This document shows, one piece after another, positions 46,850 through 57,852 of a stretch of DNA of 64,000 nucleotides (position 1 is its first letter; each line of letters begins with the position of its first letter). The stretch comes from Echeneis naucrates (taxonomy: Eukaryota; Chordata; Actinopteri; Carangiformes; Echeneidae). The DNA is taken from positions 537,548 through 601,547 of the forward strand of contig NC_042518.1 of NCBI RefSeq assembly GCF_900963305.1. The letters run 5' to 3'. The notes beneath the pieces were generated by a model. That model had not been told where the DNA came from. It saw only the letters and a program-made list of their open reading frames with translations, and did no database searches. Both the position numbers and the translations under genes were made by a program.

Positions 46850-48586
46850 GTACAGACAACGCACAGCACGCTGCTGGAGCAATGTTGATAGCTGGCTAGC
46901 TGGTTTATTAATAGCGAGCTAAGTGGCTAACGATTAGCCGAGCTAAGCTAAGAATCTTTGGCGTTAGCTGTCGGATGATTCAATATGTGGTCATCTCAGC
47001 CACAGGTTACAGCACACACCACAAAACAGCACATTTCTCCCCAGCACAGCCAAATAATCACGGCACCGGACGGCAGCCCGTCAGAAAGTGGGCGTCAGGT
47101 AGCTATTGTTAGCTCGCTAACGTTACACGTCTTTAAAGAAAGCTGAATGAGCAAGACTCACATTGCTACTTCATGTTAGCAAGCTAACGAGTGAGGGCAG
47201 TCTGTCTCACGTTTATCCGACAAAACCTCACATTTAGTGTGCATCACCTGCAGTTGCAAACCATTCATCTGCTGGAGACACTCAGGTCATTTATCTGAGT
47301 GGGTCTACACAAAACACCGGAGAGACACAAGACTGCACATCCACTAAAACTGCTGTATTTACAGCGTCATTCAGGCAACAGCATGTTTCTGTGGGAGGAA
47401 GATTTACATCTTTTCAGTGTTGATCTCACACAGTGAAACAGATCTGCATTTAAATCTTTATGCAAACAGTCAAAAGTACTAATGTCAAACTAACCCTGCT
47501 CATAATATATCTTATGTTGCTGGACTAATGTTTACATCACTTTACTTTGGCAGGAGGGTCAAAACTTTACCAAAAAATAAATAAATAAATAAAATAAATG
47601 TGCATTTGTAATACTGTAAATAACCATAACAATAGAAGTAGAGCTGAAGTTGATTAGTTCAGTAACTGAGCTTTTAAAATGAGTATTCACTCTATAACTT
47701 AAAAAAATAGCTTTAATGAACCAAACAGTAGGCCTGATTATTGAAGAATACAGTTCATTTATTGATCCATGATAAAATTGGAGTGCTTTTACTGTCTCAT
47801 AATGGTATAGCCAGTCACATGCAAACTAAAAAGCTTGATTTGGCAGTGGATTACACGACAGGATGTTGATGCAAAGTGAGACCTGAAACAAACGCTGCAT
47901 TTCTTCCAACTGCTAGTATTTTTTTTTATAATCATGTATATCTGAGGAGTCCTGAAAAGTCCTACTAATTGATTAATTGAAAGTTATATTGCCATTAGCT
48001 CATGGTTCAAATTTTTGGACATTTCATGTTTTATTAAAAAAGGTTAAAGAAAGTCTTAAATTTAATGGAGGGAACCCTGAAACTTAAACAAAACTGATCA
48101 TTTGATCTCAGGCATGCATGTGAGCTGTCTGTAATCTGTGCAGATGAAATGTTAAGGTTTGTGTTTGTTTTGACAGGATGTGGCCACGCTCCTCTGGATC
48201 TATGACAGACGATGAAGGAGGAGCAGACCTTGTGAATTCTACTCGTCTTACCTCCTCCACCTTTCCATTTTCGGAAACACGTATTTTCTTGTTGAAATGT
48301 TTAACTGCTCAAAATAATGTAGCAAACAGCTCAGCCCTGGAAATCTTTGACCTCTTTGAAGCCCCTGGGTCTGCTGCGTTGTCCTTTTAGCCTTTTGTTT
48401 TAGATGGGGTTGAGCGTAACACTTGAGTTCACACTCATTTGTAAATTATTAGACCAATGTGCTGTCCCCCCCCCCCCCCCTCAGTTACCCCAGCTGTGCA
48501 ATCACTTCAGGTTTCTGTTGTATGTTTGAAGTGATTTGATAGACCATCGGGTCAATCAGCGCCCGCTCCTCCCCCAGCCTTTCAGG
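46850..48586 (+). other. Leader intron of sh2b1
   Basis: Non-coding sequence precedes the coding exon, whose acceptor is either 48577 or 48586 (CTTTCAG). Another acceptor-like site at 48176 opens a 70-residue frame at 48178-48390 with no family resemblance, so an extra leader exon there is possible but unproven. AAAT repeats lie at about 47576-47600 and a C run at 48468-48480. Confidence 0.45.
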
Positions 48587-48589
48587 AGG

Positions 48590-51500
48590 ATGAACGGCTC
48601 TCTTTTAACCCCGCCCAGCCCACGGGCGGCAAACTCCTCTCCATTACCCCCCTCACCCTCCCCATCTCCATCTCCACCATCTCCCTCCTTGCTGCCTCTG
48701 TCGCCCCGACCCCCCCCTCTCCCACCTTTGGTAAGCCCTCCCCCCCAGGCACACCCGTCCTCCCTCTCGGACACCCCGACACCCTCCCCCTCACCTTGCC
48801 TGAGCTGGACCGAATTCTGTGAGCTCCATGCACGTGTTGCAGCTGGTGACTTTGCACGCCACTTTCGGGCTTTTCTCCAGGAAAACCCCCACTACTCCCC
48901 AGATTCAGCAGCAGCCTTCTGCCGCCGCTTCACCGACCGCTTTGTTCGTCACTTCCAAAGTGAACTGGAGGTGGCGCTCCTGCCGAGCTGTGCTTCTGGG
49001 AGGGATGAAATGGTGAGCTGGGCTCCCCAGTCAGATGTTACTTCTCTTGAAGAGGAGTCGGTTTCTCCGCTGTCAGCAACCGGGGGAGCAGTTCTCCCAT
49101 GTCCCCCGACTAACATGACGCAGACGTTATCCAAGCCAGCACCGACGCGGCTGGTACTGGAGAACCGCAGTGGGGACAGGTTCCAAGAGTCTTACGCCCA
49201 CAGTAATGTTCTGCCACCATCATCCTCATCGTCATGTTGCTCCTCAGTTGGAGGGAATAACGGGAGGCGTGAAGAAAGAGGGGCCATGATGGCCCCAGGA
49301 AACGGGGAGGCACCAGTTGAAGAAGAGGAGGACAGTTGGCTAGGGGTGTCGTCTGTAGGGGAGGATGTTGAACCAGAAGACCAGGAAGCAGATTCCACAG
49401 AGGTGGACAGTACTGACCCCTCCCACACTCCTCAGATTCCACCTTCCTCATCCTCTGTCACTCCTCCACCTGACTCCAAAGGTAACAGCACACCCAACTC
49501 CTCCAAAAACAAACTAAAGAAGCGCTTTTCGTTGCGGAGTGTGGGTCGCAGTGTGCGGGGGAGCGTCCGGGGCATCCTACACTGGCGAAGCTCCTCCAGT
49601 GACTCGGCCCAGAGCCAGCTGCCTTCCAGCTACAGCTACACAATGGGCGTGCAGGACGCTAGCTTGGGCTCAAGCTCCAAAAGGAACTCTGGTACTCAGC
49701 CTCCCACACCCACCTCCTCCATGCCAGTCTCTCTGTCCATGCCCCTTTCCCTCCCGCACTCCTCCTCCTCCTCGCTGCCTCCTTCATCTTCAAGCAGCGC
49801 CACCTCCCTGTCTCTGTCGGAAGCTGCTCGGGATCGGCGGCGGAGCAACGGTGAAGGAGGGGAGAAGGAGAAGTGGAGCCATCGCCTGGAGAAGCTTAGA
49901 CTATCACGTTCCCCTCCTCCTGTCCTCACCCCCACCACCACTGGCTCCCACTCCTCTTCCTCCATGCTGCCTCCGAGCAGCGCTGCTGCCGCTGCCATGG
50001 GGCCCCCGAGGAAGGTGGGTCGGTTAGTGAGGGAGGGAGGAGTGAGCGTCAGCTCATCCAATGATGAATTAGGTGGGAGCCACGGCTTCTCTGGCTTCTC
50101 GTTTGGTCTGCTGCATCACGGCACGGACAACAACAACGCTGCTTCAGCTTTATCTGCAGCATCTCAGATGGGGCAGGTGCAGCCTCTGGCCAGTGGAGGG
50201 AACGTTCCCTGGAGAGGAGGACGCTGGCATAAATGTCGGCTGGTCCTCAGAGAGCGGGACAGAGAAGGTGTTGAGAGGGGAGAGGACTACTACCTGGAGT
50301 TCTTCATTCCACCCAAAGTAAGTGTTTCCTGCCTGCGAAGGTGCAGATGAGAGCAACTGTTGATTGAAGTCACATTGAAGTTTTTGTCATTAGTCCTGAA
50401 TGCCACCCTCAAAAGAAATGTTTAATAGTCTGTTTCTGTGCTGGGAAAGGTTAACGCTCAGAGAGAAGAAACAGTGCAACTCCTTATGGTTTTCTAAGAA
50501 CTGAACTGTAACGCAGAAATATCAATGACATCACCCGATTTGTGTCTTCAGTCATCAAAGCCGCGACTGACTGTCCCCTGCTGCTCCATTGTGGATGTGA
50601 GGAGCACCACAGCACTGGAGGTTCCTGATAAGGAGAACACCTTCCTGCTGCAGGTAATCACTCCTTCAGTTCAGCCCCACTGTCATTCTGTCTTCACTAA
50701 CTGGTTTGTTCAGAGTCCGTTGCAGACCTGTGGCATGTTCTCTTTGGAGCTTTCAGCTCTGTTGTGGTCTGAGCTCAGTTTGTTCTCTTCTGCTCTCAGC
50801 TTGAAGGTTCAGCTCAGTATGTGATTGAGACACGAGACGCTGTGCAGATGAGAGCCTGGCTGAGCGACATCAGGAACTGCATCTGTCTCAGGTGATGGAC
50901 TGGAGGTTGAATTGTGTTGACAGCATGATGTGGTGACTTAGCTCCGGGGGTGTGTCTGGGTTATAACAGCCTCCTTTTGTCCACAGTGAACAGGAAGATG
51001 CTGAAGGTGTGTGCGGGGGCCCGTTGGACATCAGTGGAACTCCTGAGATCGTTGACCGTCTTTCACAAGGTTTGTATTCAGGCAGCTGAAGACTTTGAGC
51101 TTCGCTTTGACCGCATGATCTGATGATGGTCAAGGGGTCACTGAGATGAAGGCGGTGTCTTGGAGTTGGTTCTTACCTGGAAATTGATTTTTCTGGCTGT
51201 TAAAACATTGAGACCAAGATGTTCCTAAGATTTAGGTTTTTATTTTGTGCAGTTGTTACTTGTGTTAATGTGTTGACTTCTTCATGACTCTTCCTTTTGG
51301 TCAGTGTGTTATGGTGGCATTGGAGGCTCCTCACCCCTGATGGATCCGCTCCCACCAGAGCTGCCCCCTCGAGCCCCTCTTGACGAACCAGATGGCCGGA
51401 TCCTCGGGGGAGGCGGGGCCAGTCTGGGCACACCTTTTGCAGAGACACCAGATGCCACAGGTGATTTTCATGACATCATCTTAATGAAGGAAGATTAAAA

Positions 51501-54179
51501 AAGAAGTCATATGATGTTTAACAACATCACAGATGTCTGGATTTGTCACTTGCTAAAAAAAAAAGAATACCAGCAGCAGCCTCCCCAGTAAAGTGTCAGT
51601 GTTTTCTCACCTTTAGGCTCCTTCCTGTTCTCCGAGGTGTCTTCTGCTGAGGCGGTGGAGCACCCCCTCAGCGAGTGTCAGTGGTTTCACGGCACACTGT
51701 CTCGCCTTAAAGCTGCTCAATTAGTGTTGGCTGGAGGCCCAGCGAGTCACGGCGTCTTTCTGGTCCGTCAGAGCGAGACACGGCGTGGAGAATATGTCCT
51801 CACCTTTAACTTCCAGGGCAAGGCCAAAGTAAGACTGGGAAGATGTCTGGGGTTTCAGATCTGACGGGTATTTAAAGTTTCAACTAACAAACGAAACAGG
51901 TTTTTTCCTGATAAATCAGAGATATATTTTTTTTGATTTTCAAAGGTCTGGCAAAAAAGTCCAAGAAACGGAGCAGCTGGGATCAAATATGAGTCAAACA
52001 AATAATTTCATTTTGAAAACTATTTTATTGTTTCAGTGTAGAGGCTTTAATTCGTCCATCAGAAAATTAAGAAACCTGCAATCGTTTAGTGAAAAATGAC
52101 ATCTGATGATGAGTTCGTCTCCCTCCAGCACCTTCGTCTGTCCCTGAATGAAGACGGTCAGTGTCGAGTGCAGCACCTCTGGTTCCAATCCATCTTTGAC
52201 ATGTTGGAGCATTTCCGGGTGCACCCCATCCCGCTGGAATCCGGCGGCGCCTCAGACGTCACACTCATCAGCTTCGTCGGTGCCACCGCCGTTCGCCAGC
52301 CAGGTAAGAATGAGCTGAACGCCTGCCTTGTACAGGCAGGACTTATTTTAAATGGACTTTTAACATCTGGATAATAATCTGAATCTCTACCCTGAGAAAC
52401 ATTGCTATTTTGTCCTCATTGTTTATAGTTAGGCATATTTTTTGATTCCATTTTAATATTTACTCAGCCTCTGTAGCGTGCTGACGTGTTTGGTTCTGAA
52501 TAATTAAGTTCAGAATTAAAGGGAATTTTACAGTCATTGAACTAAATTCTGTTGATGATCTCAATTTGTTTACAGCCTTTATCATCCAGGTTTTTGAGCA
52601 TTTAGGTTTCACATATACTCTTCCTGACTTCCTGAAATCTACAGCCCAAAAAACAAATGACGAATCAAAATACAAACACTGAGTGAATAAACAAGTGTTT
52701 TCTACCCAAATAAGATCCTGATAGTTAATGTTTCAGGTCGAAGCCCATCACCGTTTTATGTATGCAGCACATTATCCCACAGTGTGTTACATATTTTATG
52801 CAATGTATAAAGTTTTACAGTTTCTGGGGTGACTTCTGTATTGTATCCTTATTTTGTTTATTACATTTCTTAATTCCATCAAAAAAACGATTCCTCCTCC
52901 TTCATCCTTCATGTCATCCTTTGCTTTCGTCTCCTTTTTGATTGTGATGTGACTCCATGTTTGAAACAGCAGACAGACTGTTAGCGCTCAGCTAAATTAG
53001 CTGTCAACAGTAGAAATGACCTTCATGTGCTGCCACCTCAGCTGTTTCCACCTGCCCACTGTGTTACTGCACCCATTGCTGTTCTGACCTCTCTTTGTTG
53101 TTGTTGTTTTGTCGTATCCGTTGGCTCATCCCTTGCAGGCCGGGACAGGGCAGGCAGTCGGCCTACAGTCTGTGATGTCATCACCACGCGCCATCCCGAC
53201 TCTCCATCAACCCCCATCTCTGACTGTGTGTAAGTGAGACCGGACTCGGCTGAGAAAGGAAGTTTGTCTGTATGTGAGGGAGCGACTGAGCTGATCAGCT
53301 GAGTCAACATTTTCTAGTTTTATTTGAAAGTGCACCTGCAAGTAAACAGGATTATAGCAGTGGGTGAAATGTGACACCTCACCGAGCTCAAACATGGACC
53401 AAGTCACTGCAGCTACAATCATCGTCATCATCAGCCACACAAACTAAACTCATTAGTCTGGACATCAATTCGGTTCACAGATACACCACATGTGCTCTCT
53501 GGATTGACAGCTTTAGTTATGTTATAGTGGGATTATTAGTTGTTTTTGTGTGTTGGCTGTGTGTGTGTGTGTGTGTGTTTGTTCCTTGAATTGGACTGCC
53601 TCCATGACTCCCATGGACTCCATGACCGCAGACTCCTTCCTCGTAACCAGCCACTCACTGTCATTTTCTCTTTTTTCCCTCCTCACCCTTCTTCTCTCCA
53701 ACTTCGCTTCACTTTTCTTCCACCTTTTGGTCTTATTTTCTCCTCCTCCCTTTATTTACACTTCTCTCATTTCTCCCCACTTTTTCTTTCTGTTCTCTCT
53801 CTCTCATCTGTTTTCCCTCCGTGCAGACTTGACCAGCAGACCCCGTAGCCCTCCCCAGCCTCCTCCCCTGCCGCCGGGTCGGCCACCGCCACCGACGCCG
53901 CCCCAGGAGAGGGGAAGTGAGACAGAGGTGGGAGGGGGAAGTGGAGCGACTGTAGTGACAATGACGGCAACTGGAGGAGGTGGAGGAGGAGGCACAGCTG
54001 GAGGCGTAGCTGGAGGAGGAGGAAGTGGCGGTAGCGGTGGTGGGAGTGGAGGAGGAGTGGAGGACTGGGAGGAGAGAGACAGGGACACTCCCCTCCGCCA
54101 ACTCGACGCTGTGGAGGGAGAAGAGAGGGACGGAGCGAGGGCGCCGCGAGCCATCGACAACCAGTACTCCTTCTTCTGA
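48590..54179 (+). CDS. sh2b1: SH2B adaptor protein 1
   Basis: Eight exons join in frame to 966 residues: 48590-50317, 50552-50653, 50800-50891, 50987-51069, 51305-51460, 51617-51828, 52129-52303, 53827-54179. SH2B1 is a cytoplasmic adaptor that dimerises and binds phosphotyrosines on JAK2, the insulin receptor and other receptor kinases. Parts in order: proline-rich N-terminus; phenylalanine-zipper dimerisation domain (about 72-129, [20 protein letters not shown]); basic [19 protein letters not shown] motif; PH domain (about 546-640) split by introns; SH2 domain (743-831) with FLVRQSE and phosphotyrosine-binding arginine 771. The last exon gives a proline- and glycine-rich tail ending IDNQYSFF, like the Cbl-binding tyrosine tail of SH2B2. 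MNGSLL was chosen as start because it matches the mammalian MNG start; an upstream in-frame ATG exists at 48536. Confidence 0.94.
52040..52092. repeat. Possible dispersed-repeat fragment in sh2b1 intron
   Basis: CAGAAAATTAAGAAACCTGC and its flanks resemble the terminal part (CAGAAAATTAATCGGCAAC) of the teleost dispersed element mentioned elsewhere. Weak, from memory. Confidence 0.25.
53139..53233 (+). CDS. sh2b1: Alternative terminal exon of sh2b1
   Basis: After the acceptor CCCTTGCAG this exon continues the frame from 52303. It encodes [13 protein letters not shown]...HPDSP...SDCV and then a stop, giving an 880-residue form. The spacing of GR..AGS, VC, HPD and SDCV recalls the GREQAGS..VC..HPD..SDCV tail that I remember from a mammalian SH2B1 isoform. 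A GTAAGT donor overlaps the stop (53230). If that donor is used, the next exon is read in another frame and ends after six residues (LDQQTP). Confidence 0.65.
53559..53580. repeat. (GT)n microsatellite
   Basis: A short GT run in the intron before the last sh2b1 exon. A long pyrimidine-rich stretch follows up to the acceptor at 53826. Confidence 0.85.
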
Positions 54180-54347
54180 AGAAGGGAAGGCCAAGAAGGG
54201 GTGGAGGGAGTGTGTACAAGTGCATCTGTGTGTGTGAGTGAACGTGAGATTGGTTGAGGCGGCGTAAATCATAGCCATTCATAACCAGTATTTTTATTTT
54301 GTTAGCAAGATGGAGGAGAAGAGGAGGAGGTGTAAACGTACTAACAC

Positions 54348-54352
<5 letters not shown>

Positions 54353-54379
<27 letters not shown>
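54353..54379. repeat. (GA)n microsatellite
   Basis: A GA dinucleotide run in the sh2b1 3' UTR. Confidence 0.95.
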
Positions 54380-55597
54380 CAGCTTTACAACACTAACTTA
54401 GCGGTACATTTCTTTTTATTGTTCTAGTCAGATAAGCTTTGTTTTTGCCGGTGCGCCTCACAGCAGGCTCAGTCCCGTGAACAGCAGTGAGAGCTGGAGC
54501 CCTGTGAAGCCAGCAGCCCCCGATACCTCACAGTGGTCCTGCCAAAACAGTATACGCTAGCCAGAGGCCAAACCTAACGCGACAGATATTTTTCCTACTG
54601 TGGCAGGTAGACCCTGAACATCACACAGTCACTGGGCGACAACGTCACAGCAGCCGCCAGCCAAATCGTCACGCACGCATGATCCCTGGGTTTAAAACCA
54701 CGACTGCAAACGTGATTGAATGTATAATGATGCTGACACTAGTGATATCGGCTGTAAGCTGATATTTACACAGTGACTCCAGTGAGGTACCGCAACATTT
54801 CTCAGATAAATTCTGCTTCACTTAAGTATTTTCCTTTTATTCCACAACATTTCAGACTCCACATCTGTATGACAGCTGGAGTCACTTAAAAAGACTATAA
54901 AAAAACCTACAAAGAGTTTAAATAATTTAAATCAGTTATAAGTGATGAAATCAGGGTGCAGCTATTAATTTACTATTCAAATGAATGAAAACCTGAAGTT
55001 CAGCTCAGCCTCTGTGGAGTTTCTGTGTCTGACTGATAACAGCAGCTGAACAGACGCCATTCTGTGTCACATTAAAGAAAAACGTCTCGCTCACACTGAG
55101 GCTGTAACTGATGCTGATGGATGAGAAGCAGTTAGAAAATAGCAGTTTGGGTCGCGCTGCGTTTACATAAAACTCCCAACAACACTAAAGCAGACTTGAA
55201 AGCAACTTCAGGTGGTGATGATGATCAGAGACATGGACACAATTTGGTCTCTGAGCTGCTTTATCCCTGAACTTGGTCCTGAAGATGTTTATGACAAAGT
55301 TTAGCCCACATCATCACTAAAGAAATGCTCCAAAAAGCACCTGGTTGGTTTATTAATGGTTAATAAATCATTTTTATCCTGCTCCATTAATCAATCAAAG
55401 CCTTTGTGTTGGCAGTCTTTGGTTGTTAATAACACTAACAGTAACTTTTTTATTAATATCATTTCACCAACAGCTCGCCAATCAAGCGATACCAAATATC
55501 CAGCAAAAGGAATTTTTCATAAAGCCTTTTATTATGGATTGTATTTTATATTAAAAGCATTAATGAAGCCATTTTTGAATACTTTGTTTAAAGAAGC

Positions 55598-55680
55598 CAA
55601 ACATTTGCTGGTTGGCACGTCTCAAATGTGAGAATTTGAAGCTTTTCGTTGGTTTATCTTATTGTAAATTGAGTATTTTT
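55598..55680. repeat. Dispersed teleost repeat remnant
   Basis: CATTTGCTGGTTGGCACGTC, TCTCAAATGTGAGAATTTG and TTATTGTAAATTGAGTAT occur in the order that I remember from a very common fish interspersed element (TTTGCTGGTT..TCTCAAATGTGAGGATTTGCTGC..GTAAATTGAATATC). It is diverged and partial. Confidence 0.45.
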
Positions 55681-56979
55681 GTTCTGCGTCTTTTCACAAA
55701 GTTGGTCATTCTTTGCGGTCTCCCGCGAAGTTAGCATTTTCAAAAGGGATATATTTGAAAAGGTTTCCCAAAACTCACAGTCACAGATTCTTAAATGTAT
55801 TTTGGTGCGACGTTGTCGAACGGCAGCAGTGTGTGTGATGTGTTGGGTCTAAGTGACACATGGACAGGAGCAGGCAGGAAACATTTACCTCAGTCACACC
55901 CAGCAGCATCACTCAGTGTCTGCTCTCTTTCTCTTCTTCTGCTGAACTGAGAGGCGTGCGTTTTCTTCGATACCAATAACAATAATATTGATGGAAATAA
56001 TAATAGTAATAATAATGACGGTCAGAATAATAGTATTAATTTTATGTTTTTATTTTTTATGCTTACTCCATGTAACATTTGTTCCAACTCCATCTTGTAA
56101 TTCAGTTGAAATGTCTTTGTGCCTTTTTTTTATTTTTGGGATAAAAAGAAAGAAGACAATAGGATTTGTTACGAACCCTCGCTCTCTATTCATGCTGTCT
56201 TCTCCTCCTCAGCCTCATTCTTCATTCATCAAAGGTTAAAAAAAAACAAAAAAAACTACACAATTAGCAGAAAATGTCAATGAGAACCTACTTTTTCTAC
56301 TTGTGCCTTTCTGTGTCTGTCATCTCGTCATTGGCCTTTTCCTGCATCCGTTGTTCAGTTTGGAGCTTGCCTCTTTTTTTTTTTTTTTTTTGGGCGCCAC
56401 ACAACCTCCCTGGTCATTTCTACCAAACTTTTCTGTTGCTCATATGTTTGTCTGTATGCACCCCATCCCCCCACCCATCGTCATCATCCTCACCATCATC
56501 TTGTTCTGTGTCCATTTCTCAGTTTCAAACTCTTTGTGCCTTTCTCTGTCTCTTTTCTCTCTTTGCTGGGACCGTGTGTTGAGGGTGGGCGGTGTTGTCT
56601 GTTCACCCTGTGTGGTTAGTTTCAGGTACTACATTGAATTTAATGACAATGATATAATATAAATATAGTGAAACATAGTTGTTGTTGTGTCGTTTTTTTT
56701 TTCCTAAGTTCTGAGATGAGCTGAAGAAGGAGGTGATGATAAACACAGCGTGATCTCATCAGACATCGTTTCTCTCCATCACATGTTCAGAAGTTTGTTC
56801 AACATCAGAGAGGATGGCCTTCAGTCTGGATCTGAGCCGAGTCCAGACTGTTCTGGTCTGATGCTGAACCAGCTCCCATCCATCAGAGCAGGGGCGTCTG
56901 ACAACACTAAATCTAATTGATAAAAACTGAAACTCAAAGAGGGAAGTCCGGAAGTCCATAAATGTCATTTAGCAGAGCG

Positions 56980-57620
56980 CCGTCCGGCCCCGCCCCCCGC
57001 CTCATTATAATATTCATGAGTGATCGCGGACCAACCGACTAATCAGAGAGAGCGTCAGCAGTGATTGGCGCACCGCTGGCCCAATCAGGTGTCATATTAA
57101 CGTAATGGGCGGGGTTTAAAGCTGATACGTTGGTTCTGTCAGCTCGGTCGATCCCGGGAGGGCGGTGTGTGAAAACTGTGTCGGTTTTGGTCAAACGTTG
57201 TGGTGGTGTTGTTTGTAGCCTCGGGGGGGGGGGGCTTCAGGGGGGCTAACGGGAATTCTACCGGACACGATTAACGGGATCTGGAATCCCGGTTTGAGCC
57301 ACGACCCGGCGGACTCCCCTCCGGTCCCGCCCTCGGCAGCTGTCGGGTTGACACGAACCGAGCGCCCCCGTCGCCGTGTTTTGTTGTTGTTTTCCAGCCG
57401 TGTGTTGTGTGTCGTGTTCCGGCCCGTCGGACCGCCGCCGCTTCTCTCCGGGACGTGGAAACGGGACCGAACCGGCATGTTCATGACGAAAAAGTACAAA
57501 TGAGCCCCAGACTGTACTTCCGCTGTCTTTTTGTCGCGCACTGACGTCATCATTTCTAAACGTGCCTCCGTGCCTCCGCCGCAGCTAGCTAAGATAGCTT
57601 AGCTTAGCCCAGCCTAGCTT
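56980..57620 (+). promoter_or_regulatory. CpG-rich promoter and leader of atxn2l
   Basis: GC-rich sequence holds opposed ATTGG (57064) and CCAAT (57080) boxes, a GC box GGGCGGGG near 57109 and a perfect CRE palindrome TGACGTCA (57542-57549). These are followed by a cluster of TAGCTTAGC-type motifs (57588-57628). Its long open frames are compositional. The exon 1 donor was not identified. Confidence 0.5.
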
Positions 57621-57852
57621 AGCTGGATTTAACTGCTCCGTTAAACAGCAACATTCCGAATCTCGGACTTCCTGTTCGGCACAACCTGCTCGGACTGAGG
57701 CCGTTAATGGAGCCTTCAGCTCGGCGGGTTGTGTCAGTCGGGATGTTGTTGTGTGTTTTGTGTGTGCCGGTGGGGGGTGTTTTTATTGTCCTCACTCAGG
57801 GAGGGGTTTTCTCTGTAGCTGATTTGTTTTCTCCTTTTGCAGGACAAGGAAC

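Larger units (their letters stand above)
54180..56680 (+). other. sh2b1 3' UTR and intergenic
   Basis: Non-coding sequence. AATAAA lies at 55363-55368, but further AT-rich sequence and a poly-T run at 56371-56390 leave the transcript end uncertain. No other gene is seen. Confidence 0.45.

Noticed and set aside
48178-48390. A 70-codon frame after an acceptor-like site upstream of sh2b1
   Set aside because: It does not join in frame with the sh2b1 coding exon by any clear donor and resembles nothing known. At most it is a leader exon.
53733-54282. Long minus-strand frames opposite the last sh2b1 exon
   Set aside because: They mirror the glycine/proline-rich coding sequence. The plus-strand frame ends in a recognisable NQYSFF tail and joins in frame to the SH2 exon.
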